Below the pieces are notes generated by a model. The model did no database searches. It saw nothing but the letters and a program-made list of their open reading frames with translations, and was not told where the DNA came from. Of a DNA stretch of 64,000 nt, positions 18,182 to 26,630 are shown piece by piece. This stretch comes from Thiohalocapsa sp. ML1 (GTDB lineage: Bacteria > Pseudomonadota > Gammaproteobacteria > Chromatiales > Chromatiaceae): assembly GCF_001469165.1 (NCBI RefSeq), contig NZ_JABX01000013.1, forward strand, positions 81,696 through 145,695, written 5' to 3'. How positions within the stretch are numbered: the stretch's first letter is position 1; every line of letters begins with the position of its first letter. The position numbers were made by a program, and so were the translations under genes.

Positions 18182-20821
18182 TTAGGGGGGCGAGAAGCTC
18201 GGGGCCGCAGCCTCGATCTGCGCGATCAGATCGCCCAGGCCGGCGTAGGTCGCCGCCTCCTCGGGTGGGATGATCACACCGTGGAGCTGGGCTCGCAGGT
18301 CGTCCCAACGCCGGCGCAGCACGGCCCAGTTCTGCTCGTCGTAGGTCCCGCGAAAGATCACCGGGCGGACCTCGATCCGCGGCAATGCCCCTGGCTCGCA
18401 ACCGTCGTCGATGGCCTTGCGCAGGCTGAGCGCCCAATGGCTGCCGACCCGATCGACCCGACCGATCTGCTGCTCGACCACGCCCGGATTCCACTCGGGG
18501 TGCAGCAGCACGACGATACGGCAGGCCTGATGCAGGTTGAGCCCTTCGCGCCCGACCAGGGACTGGGCGACCAGAACCCGGGGAAAGCTTTGCACGCGGT
18601 TAAAGGCAAGCTGCAACATGCGCCGCGTGTGCGCGGCGGTGCCCCCGTTCATCAGCCGTGCGAACCGCCCCCGGGTGCGTCCGTACTCCCCCGCCAGCCG
18701 TTCCTCCAGGAGTACCCAGAGTGCCGAGGCCTCATCCGGGTCCAGCTCCTCGTCCCCGTTGGCGTCCCCCTCGTTACGGTCGCACAGCGCGCCCACGAGG
18801 TCGCCAAAGGCCTCCGCCAGTTGCGTGGGGGTATGGGGCTCCGGCGACGCCGGCAGGATCTCCAGCATGGCCCGCACCACCTGGGCCAGCGTCCCGTGCT
18901 CCGACGCGCTGTTCCCGGCGGACTCTTCCGAATGGCGGAAGGCGGCAAACAATCGCGCCAGACGGTCCTCGTCCGGACGGCCGCTTAGTCCCCGATGAAG
19001 CTGTTCCATCAGGTTGCCGCGCAGCCGCTCGCGAAGCCTCTCGAGCTCGGCGTACTGCTCGGCCAGGCGGGCATCAAGGGCGGCGCGGTCCCTATCCTGC
19101 TCAGCCCCCAACTGGCGCTGAGCGGCTTGCACCGCCGGCCACTCGTCGTCCGCAACCTTGGACTGCGACCACAGGCGTCCCTGTTCGAGACAGCGCAGCA
19201 TTTCACGGGCATTGAGCAGGTCTACCAGGGCCTCCATCGGGCGCGTGAAGCGCCCGAAGACCAGAACCTTCTCGCCCTGACGATTGGCCTCCTCGATGGA
19301 GTCGACGGCCGCCAGGATCGCGGGGTGGTCGAACAGGGGCGCCGCGCTGCCGCCAACCGCGTTCACCAGGACCTGCTGCCACCACCGGGCGCGCTCCGTG
19401 CGCTTGTCTCCGGCCCCGATGTGCTGCTCTGCCTCCGGCGCAGGGTCGATCCCGTCGTGGCGATCCTGTTCCGCATCGCGCACCGCGTCCCGGGTGACCT
19501 CGTCGATCAGCGCGGCAATCCCGTGACCGTTGCCGAGCGTCAGGCGCAGGCGCTTGGCCCCGGGGTCCTCCCGGTCGCTGGCCACCAGGGACAGGGCCTC
19601 CGCGGCGCAGACGCATTGCTTCCATGGGCCGCTCAACCCTGCCGGGTCCACGGCGATCTCGAGGCTCAGGTCACGATAGGCGTTCAGGGGCAACCCGCTG
19701 TGGCGCTGGAATCGCTGGACATCGGCGTCCTCACGCTTGTCGCGACGCAGCAGACAGGGGCGGAGCCTCTGCTCGAAGGTGCGCGCCGCCGCGGCATAGG
19801 TCAGCCGGGCCTCGGCGTCGGTTGGGCTGCGACGAACGCGGCGAACGGCCTCGGCGAAACCCTCCACGATCGCGCGCAGGCCATCCCCGCCGGCGCCGAT
19901 GCGCTCCAGGGTGCCCTCCCATTGGCCCGCGTCCAACTCCACCGGGGTGGCGGTCAGCGCCAGACGGCGCGCCCTGGGACGGGTCTGGACCACCTGGCCC
20001 AGCAGTCGGCTCAGGCCGCTGTCATCGCCGCGACTCTTGTGGGCCTCGTCGATGATGACCAGATCGAAGAGCCCGAGGCCGAGCCCGACGGCCCGTTCCA
20101 GCCACGGGCGCAGGTTCTCGTTCGCAGCATACTGCCCCGCATCCAGCGCGGTAGGCCAGGGTGTCTCCAAGACCAGTTCATCGAGGCGTTGCCGTAAATC
20201 CGCGTCAACCAGGTCGCCGCAGGCGGCTGCCACGATACTCTCGGCGGCCTGTTGGACCCAGGGATCGTCCAGGTAGTCCTGATTGTCATTGTCCCAATAG
20301 CCACGCGGGAACCGACCGGACTGTGCCCTGCGCCAATGGGCATAAACCACTGGCAGCAAGGCCCAGCGCCAAGCCTGACTGGCCTCTCCCAGGCGCCAGT
20401 TCGTGAAAGCATGAGAAATCAGAACCACCGCCTCCCTGGCCCAGGGCCTGTGCTCCAGCGGATCGTCGGACTCCCAGGCGGCCAGGTATTGCCAGAGGCT
20501 GCGCACGATCGGCGGGGCCTCGACGCCACCGCACCGCAGCTCGTCGTGCCACTGGTAGCCAAGCCCCGGCGGCACGACCACGGCCACCCGTCCGCCACAG
20601 TCGATCACCGAGCGGGCCACGGCCACCGCGATGCGGGTCTTGCCCATGCCCACCTCGTCGGCGATCACCACCCCGTTGCCCGGCAGGCGCTCGGCGATGG
20701 CCCTGAGGCTGGCTTTCTGGCCGTCGTTGAGACACCAGGTCGCCGACAGCGCCGGGGCGCGGCCCGCGTCCTCCATCGCAGCCAGATCGTCAAGACGTGT
20801 CGCTACCTTGTTCCAGTTCAT
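18182..20821 (-). CDS. SNF2-like DEAH helicase/translocase, last gene of a three-gene operon
   Basis: An 879-residue superfamily 2 ATPase. Helicase motifs are Walker A ADEVGMGKTRIA (about 53-65), motif II DEAH (258-261), motif III LTATP (289-293), and in the C-terminal RecA-like domain VGREGLNLHQA (motif V) and QQIGRVDRVGS (motif VI). Between the two halves lies an insertion of about 300 residues with a charged coiled coil (about 560-600). The motif set places it with SNF2/RapA-like DNA translocases rather than RNA helicases. Its ATG overlaps the stop of the upstream gene as ATGA, so it should be translated together with the PLD-like and unknown proteins. There is no methyltransferase or DUF1998 partner as in DISARM. 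Confidence 0.85.
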   Translation of the reverse strand: MNWNKVATRLDDLAAMEDAGRAPALSATWCLNDGQKASLRAIAERLPGNGVVIADEVGMGKTRIAVAVARSVIDCGGRVAVVVPPGLGYQWHDELRCGGVEAPPIVRSLWQYLAAWESDDPLEHRPWAREAVVLISHAFTNWRLGEASQAWRWALLPVVYAHWRRAQSGRFPRGYWDNDNQDYLDDPWVQQAAESIVAAACGDLVDADLRQRLDELVLETPWPTALDAGQYAANENLRPWLERAVGLGLGLFDLVIIDEAHKSRGDDSGLSRLLGQVVQTRPRARRLALTATPVELDAGQWEGTLERIGAGGDGLRAIVEGFAEAVRRVRRSPTDAEARLTYAAAARTFEQRLRPCLLRRDKREDADVQRFQRHSGLPLNAYRDLSLEIAVDPAGLSGPWKQCVCAAEALSLVASDREDPGAKRLRLTLGNGHGIAALIDEVTRDAVRDAEQDRHDGIDPAPEAEQHIGAGDKRTERARWWQQVLVNAVGGSAAPLFDHPAILAAVDSIEEANRQGEKVLVFGRFTRPMEALVDLLNAREMLRCLEQGRLWSQSKVADDEWPAVQAAQRQLGAEQDRDRAALDARLAEQYAELERLRERLRGNLMEQLHRGLSGRPDEDRLARLFAAFRHSEESAGNSASEHGTLAQVVRAMLEILPASPEPHTPTQLAEAFGDLVGALCDRNEGDANGDEELDPDEASALWVLLEERLAGEYGRTRGRFARLMNGGTAAHTRRMLQLAFNRVQSFPRVLVAQSLVGREGLNLHQACRIVVLLHPEWNPGVVEQQIGRVDRVGSHWALSLRKAIDDGCEPGALPRIEVRPVIFRGTYDEQNWAVLRRRWDDLRAQLHGVIIPPEEAATYAGLGDLIAQIEAAAPSFSPP

Positions 20822-22812
20822 GCTTCCACCCCAATGGATTCCAGACCCTTGACCCCCCAGGCCAGCTCGATCCGGTCAAGCAGGGCCTCGTAGAGTCGCC
20901 CGGGCTCTTCGTCCGCGGTTTCCGCAAAACTGGGCCGGAAGGGCCTGGCGCGCAACGGGCTCAAGGGATTGAGGCCCAAGGCCAGGAATGCCTGAATCTC
21001 CGGCGCGCCGGCGGTCTGTTGCAGGGTCTGCTCCAACCGTGCGCACCAGGCGATCCAGTCGTGGGCGGGGGTGACGGCCTGCCGTGCGGCGATGTCCTCG
21101 ATCAGGGCCATCATCTGTCGGATGGGATAAGTGCCGACCTGTGGTTGGTCCCCTACACCGCGAGCGTTCCTGCCGCTGTTGTTGTCGTCGTCTGGCGGCG
21201 ATCCGTCTTCGTCCTCCGCCTCCACGTCCGGGGCGAGTGGAAAACTGGCCAACTGGGCACGCGCGCCTTCCAGGCCCAAGGCCGGCAGCGCGGTTCCCCA
21301 GACCCTCCCCAGCTCGTCAAGGACCGGGATCTGGCCCTGCCGGGTGCCCCCGTCCGCCGACTGCCAGCGCAGCGTGACCTGGCGGGGGCGCGGGTCGGAC
21401 CACAGAAAGGCCTCGCCCTTCCGCGTACAAGGTTCACCGTCCGGTGCCACGACGTCGCCCCCATCGGCGACCGGCTCGTTGGGGATCAGCACCCCACCTT
21501 CGTCACACGCCTGCCAGGTCACCCAGGCGATGGGCCCCGCCACGTATTCTTCATCGCGCTCCGGCGGACCCTCGCCGGCGGCCGCGTCGCCCGCGTCCTT
21601 GCACTCGTCCGTCCATTGCGCCGGCAGCAGGGTATCGACGGCCGGGCGACTCGGCTCGCTGGTCCCGGCCTGCCAGGGCATCGCGGACGGGGCGAAGACC
21701 ACCCCGGCCTCGAGGTTGCCGGCTGCCAGGCTGGCCCGCTGCATGAAGCCGGCGTTGGTCAGGTTTCCCGATCCCAGGTAGGCCCAGGGGCTGATACAGT
21801 TCTCGGATGCTTCCCGATAGTTGGCGCTGAACAGGAACTTGGCATGGAGTGACCGCGCGGCATTCTCCCCGTAGAGGCCAACCGGGGCCCGGGCCGGGCG
21901 CACCGTGATACCGGCCTCTCGGACGTGCGCGATGGCCGCGGCGATCCCCTGGCAGCCGAGTGGATTGACGAACAGGTCGACCTCGGCGCTAGCGGTCAGG
22001 AGACCGGCCTTGCTCAGGCCATCGCGGATGGCGGTGGGGACGACCGGTGGGCTGCCGTCTGCGCTCGGGGCCTCGTAGAAGCCGGAGCCCATGGCCAGAT
22101 AGTTGCGGCGGACGCCGCCGGCGTGGGCCTGGACCTGCCCGACCAATCGATCGAACAGCGATGACGTTCGGTTGTCGAGGAAGCGAGGCACCCGCGTCCC
22201 GGCGGTCTTCTCGCACTGGGCGAGCCAGTGCTCCAGTTCCCGCCTGGCCAGCCGTGCCGGGTGACCGTCACCTTGGGCGTCGAGAAGCCTTTGATCGAAG
22301 TGCCTGCCGGTCCATTTCAGCAGGTTCCAGGCCGCGGCAAGGTCCGCGCAGCCCAGTTCCACTGCCGGGCCGCCGGCGGCCAGGTCGGTGCTCTCCAGGT
22401 CGATGCGCCAGGCGAGGTCGAGGCTCTGCTCCAGGGTCTGGCGTGTCCAATTGCCCGTGGCGACGATCAGGCGCAGCCACCAGCGCTCCGGGTCCTCGTC
22501 GTGGCGGAAGCCGAGCAGCGCGACCTTGGCGTGCAATAACCGGAAGCCCCGAATCTCGGGGTCCTGAATCGGCAAGTGGACGACCCCAGGGGCGTCCACG
22601 AAGCCGATCGGCGGGTGGCGGTGGTCGAGCATCAAGGCGAGCCAGATGCGCCCTTCGTAAGCCCTTTGCGCCGAGGTAAGCCTGGTGAAGCGCTCCAGCG
22701 CGTCGTCGAGAAAGGCCGCGTCGGCGGAGTAGCCGCAGAGCCAGGCGAACCCGGCCCGGTAGTCCGCGGGGGCCTCGAAGTGTTGGGCCAGGGACGGAAA
22801 GCTATCGCTCAT
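20818..22812 (-). CDS. Two-HKN-motif PLD/TDP1-like protein, middle gene of the operon
   Basis: A 664-residue protein with two phospholipase-D-superfamily half sites. The first is LLHAKVALLG (His94, Lys96) with Asn121 in VATGNWT; the second is SLHAKFLFSA (His323, Lys325) with Asn350 in LGSGNLTNAGF. Each has the H-x-K followed 24-25 residues later by Asn and lacks the Asp of classical PLDs, the pattern of tyrosyl-DNA phosphodiesterase 1. A single chain could therefore form a complete active site acting on DNA ends or DNA-protein adducts. The C-terminal 300 residues are acidic and unassigned. The start is the ATG of MSDSFPSLAQ, which overlaps the previous stop by four bases. Confidence 0.75.
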   Translation of the reverse strand: MSDSFPSLAQHFEAPADYRAGFAWLCGYSADAAFLDDALERFTRLTSAQRAYEGRIWLALMLDHRHPPIGFVDAPGVVHLPIQDPEIRGFRLLHAKVALLGFRHDEDPERWWLRLIVATGNWTRQTLEQSLDLAWRIDLESTDLAAGGPAVELGCADLAAAWNLLKWTGRHFDQRLLDAQGDGHPARLARRELEHWLAQCEKTAGTRVPRFLDNRTSSLFDRLVGQVQAHAGGVRRNYLAMGSGFYEAPSADGSPPVVPTAIRDGLSKAGLLTASAEVDLFVNPLGCQGIAAAIAHVREAGITVRPARAPVGLYGENAARSLHAKFLFSANYREASENCISPWAYLGSGNLTNAGFMQRASLAAGNLEAGVVFAPSAMPWQAGTSEPSRPAVDTLLPAQWTDECKDAGDAAAGEGPPERDEEYVAGPIAWVTWQACDEGGVLIPNEPVADGGDVVAPDGEPCTRKGEAFLWSDPRPRQVTLRWQSADGGTRQGQIPVLDELGRVWGTALPALGLEGARAQLASFPLAPDVEAEDEDGSPPDDDNNSGRNARGVGDQPQVGTYPIRQMMALIEDIAARQAVTPAHDWIAWCARLEQTLQQTAGAPEIQAFLALGLNPLSPLRARPFRPSFAETADEEPGRLYEALLDRIELAWGVKGLESIGVEA

Positions 22813-24146
22813 TGGTCGGCCTCCCCATCTTCCCTGTCCAGCCAGGCGCCGAGGGCGTCGTCCAAGTCCAGGTTCAGCAGAAACAAATTGGGGATGCGCT
22901 GAGAGACGCCGTCGGGCCATGCCTCGCCCTCGACGGGGGTATCGACTTCGTCCGTCTCCGCTGCGCCGTCCTGCCCGGCCTCGTCAACGCCGACGAAGGC
23001 CGGCCCCGGGCACACCAGCCCACCCAGCAGACGCAGCACGCGCCCGTCGCGCGCGATAAGGCTGGTCAACAGCGCCCCGGACTCGGGTGTCACGCACTCC
23101 TGGCAGAAGGTCCGGGCCATTGCGTTCGGATGCCCGTTGTCCAGGAATGCCTGCGCCGCCGTTCGCAATGTCTCCATGTGCCCCGCCACCTCGGCGAGCA
23201 GGCTCGCATCCAGCGGTCTGCCTCGCTGCTCGGGAACCCGCGCCTCGACGGCATCGAGCACCGTCAAAGCAGCCTCCCGGGCGAGAAAGAACCGGGCGCC
23301 GGCACGCAGATCCAACCAATGCTCATCAACGCGAATGGCGTCGGGTCTGGTCTCCCAAGAAGCTGGGGAGGATGGATCGCTGCGTCGCGACTCCACCCAG
23401 TCGAGCGCATCCCGGCGCCGGTCACGATCATCTGAGGTCTCTCCGTGGCCAATGCGCAGGAGACGGTCCCGCAGCAACTCCCGGGCCGGCGCGGGGAGCG
23501 CGCGGAGGGGAGACAGTCCCTGCGCCAGGGCGTCGGTGTTCACCCGGTCGTCCTGACCGAGTACCCACAATGCCAGGTGATCGACCAGCGACCGCTTGTA
23601 GGGAGTGCTGCCGCGCAACGCCGCGTCCAGAAGGGCTTGCCCGGCCTCGGTGCATCGGAAGCCGTTGAAGCGGGTGGTGGTGGCGTCGACCAGGCCCAAG
23701 GCTGGCAGGGTCTGCACGCTCGCCGTGCGCATCGGCTGGCTGACATAGAAGCTGGGGCTGCGGGCTGACCTGAATCTGAAGTCGGTGCGCTCCCGCAGTT
23801 TCTGCCGCCCGCGCAGACGTGCATCCTGGGACCAGCCGTTTTGCTGGAAGGCGAGCCGACAGGCCAGGGCCTCGATGGCATTGGCGACCTGGATGTTGGC
23901 TGCCGTGCCGCCCTTCGCCCTGGCCAGCTCTCCCACCCGAACGCCGAGCAGCGCGAGGATCGGCTGTTTGGCGTACCAGATCCCGCCGAGACCGGGAACC
24001 GCCAGGTTGTTGAAGGCGCGCACCGCGGCCCCGAGCCCAAGGGTTCGCGTGCGCCGCGAGCTTGGCAGGGATTCAGGGCCGAGGAGGCCCCAGTGCGTCA
24101 ATACCATCTGATGCTCTCCGTATGCGACCAGGCGTCCGTCGTTCAT
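22809..24146 (-). CDS. Unknown protein, first gene of the helicase/PLD operon
   Basis: A 445-residue protein I do not recognise. It starts MNDGRLVAYGEHQMVLTHWG, is largely helical and rich in Arg, Leu and Ala, and has no P-loop or nuclease motif that I can see. A C-x2-C pair (FCQECVTPE, near residue 365) and an acidic C-terminus (DDALGAWLDREDGEADQ) stand out. The first third contains GGIWYAKQPILALLGVRVGELAR, possibly a helical DNA- or protein-binding part. Its stop overlaps the start of the PLD-like gene as ATGA, so all three products are probably made in fixed ratio. Helicase operons of this kind often carry such a specificity or sensor subunit first; that role is inference. Confidence 0.7.
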   Translation of the reverse strand: MNDGRLVAYGEHQMVLTHWGLLGPESLPSSRRTRTLGLGAAVRAFNNLAVPGLGGIWYAKQPILALLGVRVGELARAKGGTAANIQVANAIEALACRLAFQQNGWSQDARLRGRQKLRERTDFRFRSARSPSFYVSQPMRTASVQTLPALGLVDATTTRFNGFRCTEAGQALLDAALRGSTPYKRSLVDHLALWVLGQDDRVNTDALAQGLSPLRALPAPARELLRDRLLRIGHGETSDDRDRRRDALDWVESRRSDPSSPASWETRPDAIRVDEHWLDLRAGARFFLAREAALTVLDAVEARVPEQRGRPLDASLLAEVAGHMETLRTAAQAFLDNGHPNAMARTFCQECVTPESGALLTSLIARDGRVLRLLGGLVCPGPAFVGVDEAGQDGAAETDEVDTPVEGEAWPDGVSQRIPNLFLLNLDLDDALGAWLDREDGEADQ

Positions 24147-24199
24147 TGCAGGAAACCAGATGAAACCAGGGACAGCGTGGACTGGTAAGGTAGCGTGTT

Positions 24200-24670
24200 C
24201 TAGCGGGTGCGAATCCCGCCTAACGAGCCGCGAGCGCCTTTCTTTTCATCGGTGGAAGTTCTGGGAGAACAGAACTCCTGAAAATGCTCTTCGTTCCGCC
24301 AGCCTTCACGGCTATTGCACGGCGACTGCGCCGAGAACAAGAGCTCAAGCTCATTTGATTTCACCAAATCAATGCATTTCATGAGCTGAAGCGAACCACC
24401 ATGTTTGCTGCGATACTGCCGGGCCAGCCAGGTGTCCACCAATGTCCTTGTCTTTTCATAGACATCAAGATCCAGGTTTCCTTGTTGCATGTATGCATTG
24501 GCTGCATTGTTTGCATCCTGCAGAACAACAGGATCGCGGTATGCCGAACCAACACAAACGGATAGGGTGAAGTTCTTGAACAACTCCAGCTCTTTTGAAT
24601 CGTTGGCGCTTGCAATGGTTGAGCCGAAGACGCAAAAGGCGGCCAGTACGCCTAGTCTGTTAATTTCCAC
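24200..24670 (-). CDS. tai4: Tai4-family immunity protein with an abnormal C-terminal tail
   Basis: Periplasmic immunity protein expected to neutralise the Tae4 amidase encoded just upstream. I start at the GTG at 24670, which gives a signal peptide (NRLGVLAAFCVFGSTIASA) and overlaps the tae4 stop by 19 bases; the ATG at 24760 would hide the signal. Family landmarks are ELFKNFTLSVCVGSAYRD, the central helix ANAYMQQGNLDLDVYEK and LQLMKCIDLVKSNEL, with the two Cys that form the disulfide of this family. The last roughly 45 residues after CIDLVKSNEL have no counterpart I know in Tai4, so the 3' end was probably replaced by unrelated DNA. Base composition is clearly AT-richer than its surroundings. 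Confidence 0.75.
   Translation of the reverse strand: MEINRLGVLAAFCVFGSTIASANDSKELELFKNFTLSVCVGSAYRDPVVLQDANNAANAYMQQGNLDLDVYEKTRTLVDTWLARQYRSKHGGSLQLMKCIDLVKSNELELLFSAQSPCNSREGWRNEEHFQEFCSPRTSTDEKKGARGSLGGIRTR
24203..24219. other. T-arm-like hairpin at the border of the low-GC block
   Basis: GCGGG, loop TGCGAAT, CCCGC resembles a tRNA T-arm (or a small hairpin of a group II intron domain). It lies between the helicase operon and the low-GC effector genes. No complete tRNA surrounds it and no CCA end follows. Confidence 0.3.
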
Positions 24671-25146
24671 AGGTATGCCTTCTTCGAAAGGGGAAAATAG
24701 CACTGATCTGAACAGACTGCTCCATCCCATAGCGTCGCGTGACCTGTTGCGTCGTTCCACGTATCGACTTCGAAAACTAAAATCCCCTTATGAGAGGAAA
24801 GCATTGCAGGAGTGGGGTCGGAAAAGGTGTGATCTGGCCCTCCGAAGGTTTGTTGCAGATAGGAGATCAAAGCCGTAACTCTGAAAAAATACCAATTTCC
24901 CTTCGCGCCAGAAACTGTTTGTCTGCTGGTGTACGGTATCTTGAAGCCGGTTTCATTGAGGACGTAACTCATTCTAATTGCGCAGGCGTTCTCGAAACGC
25001 CCTCTGCCAACCGGGACGACGTTTATGTTGTGGTTCACATTTCCGCCGATTACTGTCCCAACGCCGGAAACTGTTTTCCCTGCGTCCTCATAAACCGCTC
25101 TGAATGCCGCTAATGCTTCGGCCAACTTTGGACGATCGTCGCTCAT
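24652..25146 (-). CDS. tae4: Type VI secretion amidase effector, Tae4 family
   Basis: A 164-residue NlpC/P60-like peptidoglycan amidase delivered by type VI secretion; Tae4 enzymes cleave the gamma-D-glutamyl-mDAP bond in the target periplasm. Visible family features are the catalytic Cys55 in FENACAIRMSYVLNETG, the catalytic His136 in NDATGHATLWDG with Asp141, and the Cys145/Cys149 pair expected to form a disulfide. GILVFEVDTW is the conserved strand before the His. No signal peptide is present, as expected for a T6SS cargo. No T6SS structural gene, Hcp, VgrG or PAAR lies in the window. The gene is AT-rich compared with its neighbours, suggesting transfer. Confidence 0.88.
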   Translation of the reverse strand: MSDDRPKLAEALAAFRAVYEDAGKTVSGVGTVIGGNVNHNINVVPVGRGRFENACAIRMSYVLNETGFKIPYTSRQTVSGAKGNWYFFRVTALISYLQQTFGGPDHTFSDPTPAMLSSHKGILVFEVDTWNDATGHATLWDGAVCSDQCYFPLSKKAYLWKLTD

Positions 25147-25709
25147 TCTCTTGCTCCATTAACCGCACTGCCGATCCGTCGAACGACGGCGCCAGTTTAC
25201 TAAACTCGGCAAATAGTACGCCCGGAATCAGCTACTCCCCGATTGCTGCCGCTGAAGCATTGGAGCAAACGGCGATTGTGAGCAACGTCGAAATTAAGTG
25301 TATTTAGTGAACTGTTGCCGTCATTGCAGCCCTTGCTGCCGACCCCGCGGACATCCGTCACTTCCCGAGCAGACCTTAGAGACAGGACACTAGCCGATGT
25401 CGAGCCCCGTGACAACCGCCTAGCGGCGGATCGACGCCTTCCGTGCGGGATTCCTGCCGGAGGCCTGTTCGGCTTCGGCCTCGCGATCCAACAATATGGC
25501 GCCCTGCGTGTGTGCAAGCACATGTTCACAGACCACAAGGCGCTGATCCGGCTCTGTCGCCATAACGTGTTGCGGAGCCTGCGCCTTGGCGCGCTGGTTA
25601 GCGATGTGGCGCCAGGACCCAAAACGGTCTTGCAGATCGATGGCTTCCCTCGGCCACTGCGGTAGCGGGACTGTCTATAGACGGCGGCCCGCGTGCTCGG
25701 CGATCGAGA
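25147..25709. other. Gene-free gap of about 560 bp
   Basis: Between tae4 and the DMT transporter I find no convincing gene. The composition shifts from AT-rich back to GC-rich near 25380. The stretch 25380-25660 has coding-like bias on both strands but no recognisable product, and may be a mobile-element scar. Confidence 0.4.
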
Positions 25710-26615
25710 TCAGGACTGGGTCAGCACGAACAGCCCCGCGAGCATGACGGCGCTGCCGGCGAGGCGTGCGATGAGGTGCCCCTCGCCGTAATACCAGTGT
25801 CCGAGCAGCACCGAGAACATGCCGGCGGAACGCTTCACGGCCATCACGTAGGACGCGAGCGCGAGGCTGAGCGCGATCTGGTCCGCGATGCGCATCAGCG
25901 CAAACAGCACGCCGAGCAGCAGCAGCGGCCGGATCTCGCGGCGCAGGTGCCGCGGGAAGGCCTCGCGATAGAAGCGGTGGTCCTGCACGCTGAACATGAC
26001 GAACAGCACCACCGGGTTCACCACCGCCACCACCACGGCGAAGGAGAGCGGATCGCTCATCTGAATGCCGACCCGCCCGAGTGTGGAGGCCGCCGCGAAG
26101 CAGAACGCCGCCACCAGCGTGAGCACGCTGCCGGGGTCCGTGAACAGCCGCTTGAGCGGCGCGAAGGGGCTCGTCTGCTCGCGCTCCACGCTCAGCACAT
26201 AGCCGCCGGCCACGAGTAGCGCCAGCCCGACGAGGCCGAGCCCGCTCGGCAGATCGCCGATGACCGACCATTCGATGACCACGACGAAGGCCGGCGTCAG
26301 CGTCATCACCGGCCCCACCAGCGACACGTCGCTGCGCCCGATGGCGCTGTTGAGTGCCCAGCCGCCGATGCCGGAGACCAGGCCGCCGAGCAACACCACG
26401 GCGATATAGACGGGCTCATGCAGCGGGACGTCGTGATGCCAGATGACGAGCGGCGCCGTTACCACCAGGCTCGCGAGGTTCACGTACAGCGTCAGCGCCC
26501 GCGCCGAGAAGCTGAACGACAGGTGTTTGGTGACCGCGATGCGCGAGGCGTGAAAGAACGCCGACAGCAGCGAGAAGACGATCCAAAAGGGCGCGAGCGC
26601 AGAGAGATCCATCAA
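25710..26615 (-). CDS. DMT-superfamily (EamA-like) transporter
   Basis: A 301-residue inner-membrane protein with about ten transmembrane helices in two repeats, typical of EamA/DMT metabolite exporters. The first repeat begins FWIVFSLLSAFFHASRIAV and the second begins VLTLVAAFCFAAASTLGRVG; the conserved helix-4 region SLVGPVMTLTPAFVVVIEW is seen in each half in degenerate form. The substrate is unknown. It follows the unknown 467-codon gene by 15 bp on the same strand and may be the end of the MCE operon. Confidence 0.85.
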   Translation of the reverse strand: MMDLSALAPFWIVFSLLSAFFHASRIAVTKHLSFSFSARALTLYVNLASLVVTAPLVIWHHDVPLHEPVYIAVVLLGGLVSGIGGWALNSAIGRSDVSLVGPVMTLTPAFVVVIEWSVIGDLPSGLGLVGLALLVAGGYVLSVEREQTSPFAPLKRLFTDPGSVLTLVAAFCFAAASTLGRVGIQMSDPLSFAVVVAVVNPVVLFVMFSVQDHRFYREAFPRHLRREIRPLLLLGVLFALMRIADQIALSLALASYVMAVKRSAGMFSVLLGHWYYGEGHLIARLAGSAVMLAGLFVLTQS

Positions 26616-26630
26616 GTCGGCCGTCGTCCG

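Noticed and set aside
18182..22812. DISARM assignment for the helicase/PLD operon
   Set aside because: The methyltransferase and DUF1998 (DrmB) components are absent, and the PLD-like protein has two HKN sites rather than the DrmC layout.
24203..24219. A complete tRNA gene
   Set aside because: Only a T-arm-like hairpin is present; no D-arm, anticodon arm or CCA end can be folded around it.
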